A stretch of DNA of 64,000 bases from Heterohyrax brucei. Taxonomy: Eukaryota; Chordata; Mammalia; Hyracoidea; Procaviidae. The translations under genes were made by a program, and so were the position numbers. The number at the start of each line of letters is the position of its first letter. The first letter of the stretch is position 1. Under the pieces are notes generated by a model. The model did no database searches. It worked only from the letters and a program-made list of their open reading frames with translations, and was not told the origin of the DNA. The stretch is taken from positions 60,146,201 to 60,210,200 of the forward strand of contig CM053140.1 of assembly GCA_028571685.1 (NCBI GenBank), in the 5' to 3' direction. This document shows, in pieces, positions 63,101 to 64,000 of the stretch.

Positions 63101-64000
63101 CTTACTAGCTACCAAGTATTGGGAATACAGCTACTGCTGGTGGAGAAGCCACCAGAAACAGAAAGGATACAACAACAAAGACTTCTCTTCTCATCCTGCC
63201 TTCTACTGTCTTATCACTGTCCTGTTTGAAGCATCTATCAGAAAACCTGATACTGATGGAAAATGGAAATTGCGGTTTTCAGGGGTCCAGCCCTTAAGTA
63301 TGACAGATAGGAGGGAAGGGTGAGAATGGAGTTGGCAAAAAATAGGAAAATGACAACATAGGGCACTCTTTGACTGCTCGCGTCCATTCTCACCCTTCCC
63401 CCCATGTTCATGAGTAACAGTGTGATGCTCCTTGAGATGGAAGAATGAGCAAGGTGCCTTAGACTAGATTACAGCAGATCAAGAGCATGGAGAAGATCCT
63501 GAGACAAGCTAAGGAGTAATGTTCTCCTTCTACATGAAAGTTAACTGTTTCTGGCAGTCACAAGAGAAGAAAGCACTCACCAGCTCAATGGAGGCAAACT
63601 GCACCAGATTAATAGTTTATTTTCAACCATGCTAGAAAAGTGTTGATTTAAACAGCAGCTACAATTGGGTTCACTATGTGATTCATTTTATGACAATCAA
63701 TGGTTATTTTCTAAGATGCATCTGCCTTTTACACAGGCCTAAGAGGCAAGTCAAATGGGGTTGAGATAGGAATGTCCACCTTTGAGTTTTATTATTATTT
63801 TTACAGAATCTTCAAGAAAGGGAATGTTAGCTTCCTTGCACAGAGGAGGGGAAGCTGCTTCTGAGGACAAAGGAAGTTTAGGGAGACATAGAGGAGCAAA
63901 AACATCAGAGTCATCCTAATTCTCATGCCAGTTCTCAAGATTCTTCTACGTATCAATACTTTAATTTTCACCTATGAGAACTGATGAAACTATTTCAACT
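63101..64000. other. Unplaced DNA
   Basis: 63620-63830 is AT-rich (GTTGATTTAAACAGCAGCTA, TTATTATTATTTTTACAGAA). No repeat named, no coding domain. Confidence 0.4.

Noticed and set aside
1-64000. CRISPR array, operon, prokaryotic defence system or organelle origin
   Set aside because: Interspersed mammalian retroelements throughout, no dense gene packing, no regular direct repeats with unique spacers.

Overview
This is mammalian nuclear DNA. The repeat set points to an afrotherian, most likely an elephant. The evidence is many copies of the tRNA-like AfroSINE (heads like GTGGTTAAGTGCTACGGCTG, tails like ACTCGACGGCACTGGG), fragments of the matching RTE-type LINE (BovB/RTE1 clade), an L1 lineage with its own 3' UTR, and solo LTRs of an MLT1-like MaLR family, all laid over older pan-mammalian MIR, L2 and hAT elements. 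Family names come from memory of consensus sequences, not from a database search.

I found no host gene. No reading frame has a recognisable protein domain apart from LINE-derived ones, and I saw no exon chain, CpG island, tRNA or other RNA gene. The window is best read as intergenic or deep intronic DNA.

Layout. 0-10 kb: a small minisatellite, two antisense MaLR-like LTRs (one with a perfect 5-bp target duplication), an MLT-type LTR abutting a younger LTR, L2 and MIR relics and a cluster of AfroSINEs. 10-16 kb: an internally deleted RTE copy and a long antisense RTE broken up by an LTR and other sequence. 16-23 kb: L2/MIR relics with scattered SINEs and one LTR. 23-28 kb: an RTE 3' end, an L1 3' UTR on the plus strand meeting an L1 on the minus strand tail to tail, and an RTE inserted in that second L1. 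28-34 kb: L2/MIR and SINEs, two in tandem. 34.4-36.5 kb: the best-preserved LINE, a 5'-truncated L1 with an exact 17-bp target duplication and about 345 codons of ORF2. 36.5-43 kb: G-rich single-copy DNA, an LTR holding two SINEs, a long Z-DNA-prone repeat, an L2 split by an LTR that itself holds a SINE, and a second internally deleted RTE. 43-53 kb: mostly unplaced DNA with few repeats. 53-64 kb: an LTR, a long run of L2, a locally duplicated block of about 210 bp, an LTR split by an L1 tail, and an L2 split by a MER3 DNA transposon and by a 20-bp SINE tail.

The elements do not form a pathway. They record layers of retroposition: L2/MIR/hAT oldest, then L1, RTE and MaLR-like LTRs, then AfroSINEs, and possibly last a few very short SINE-tail insertions. 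The most useful observations are these tail-only insertions, the L1 with its clean integration site, the paired L1 3' UTRs with conserved G-quadruplex motifs, the nested insertions that give relative dates, the local duplication near 55 kb, and several AT-rich stretches that look like conserved noncoding elements. I did not find a new biological system here.
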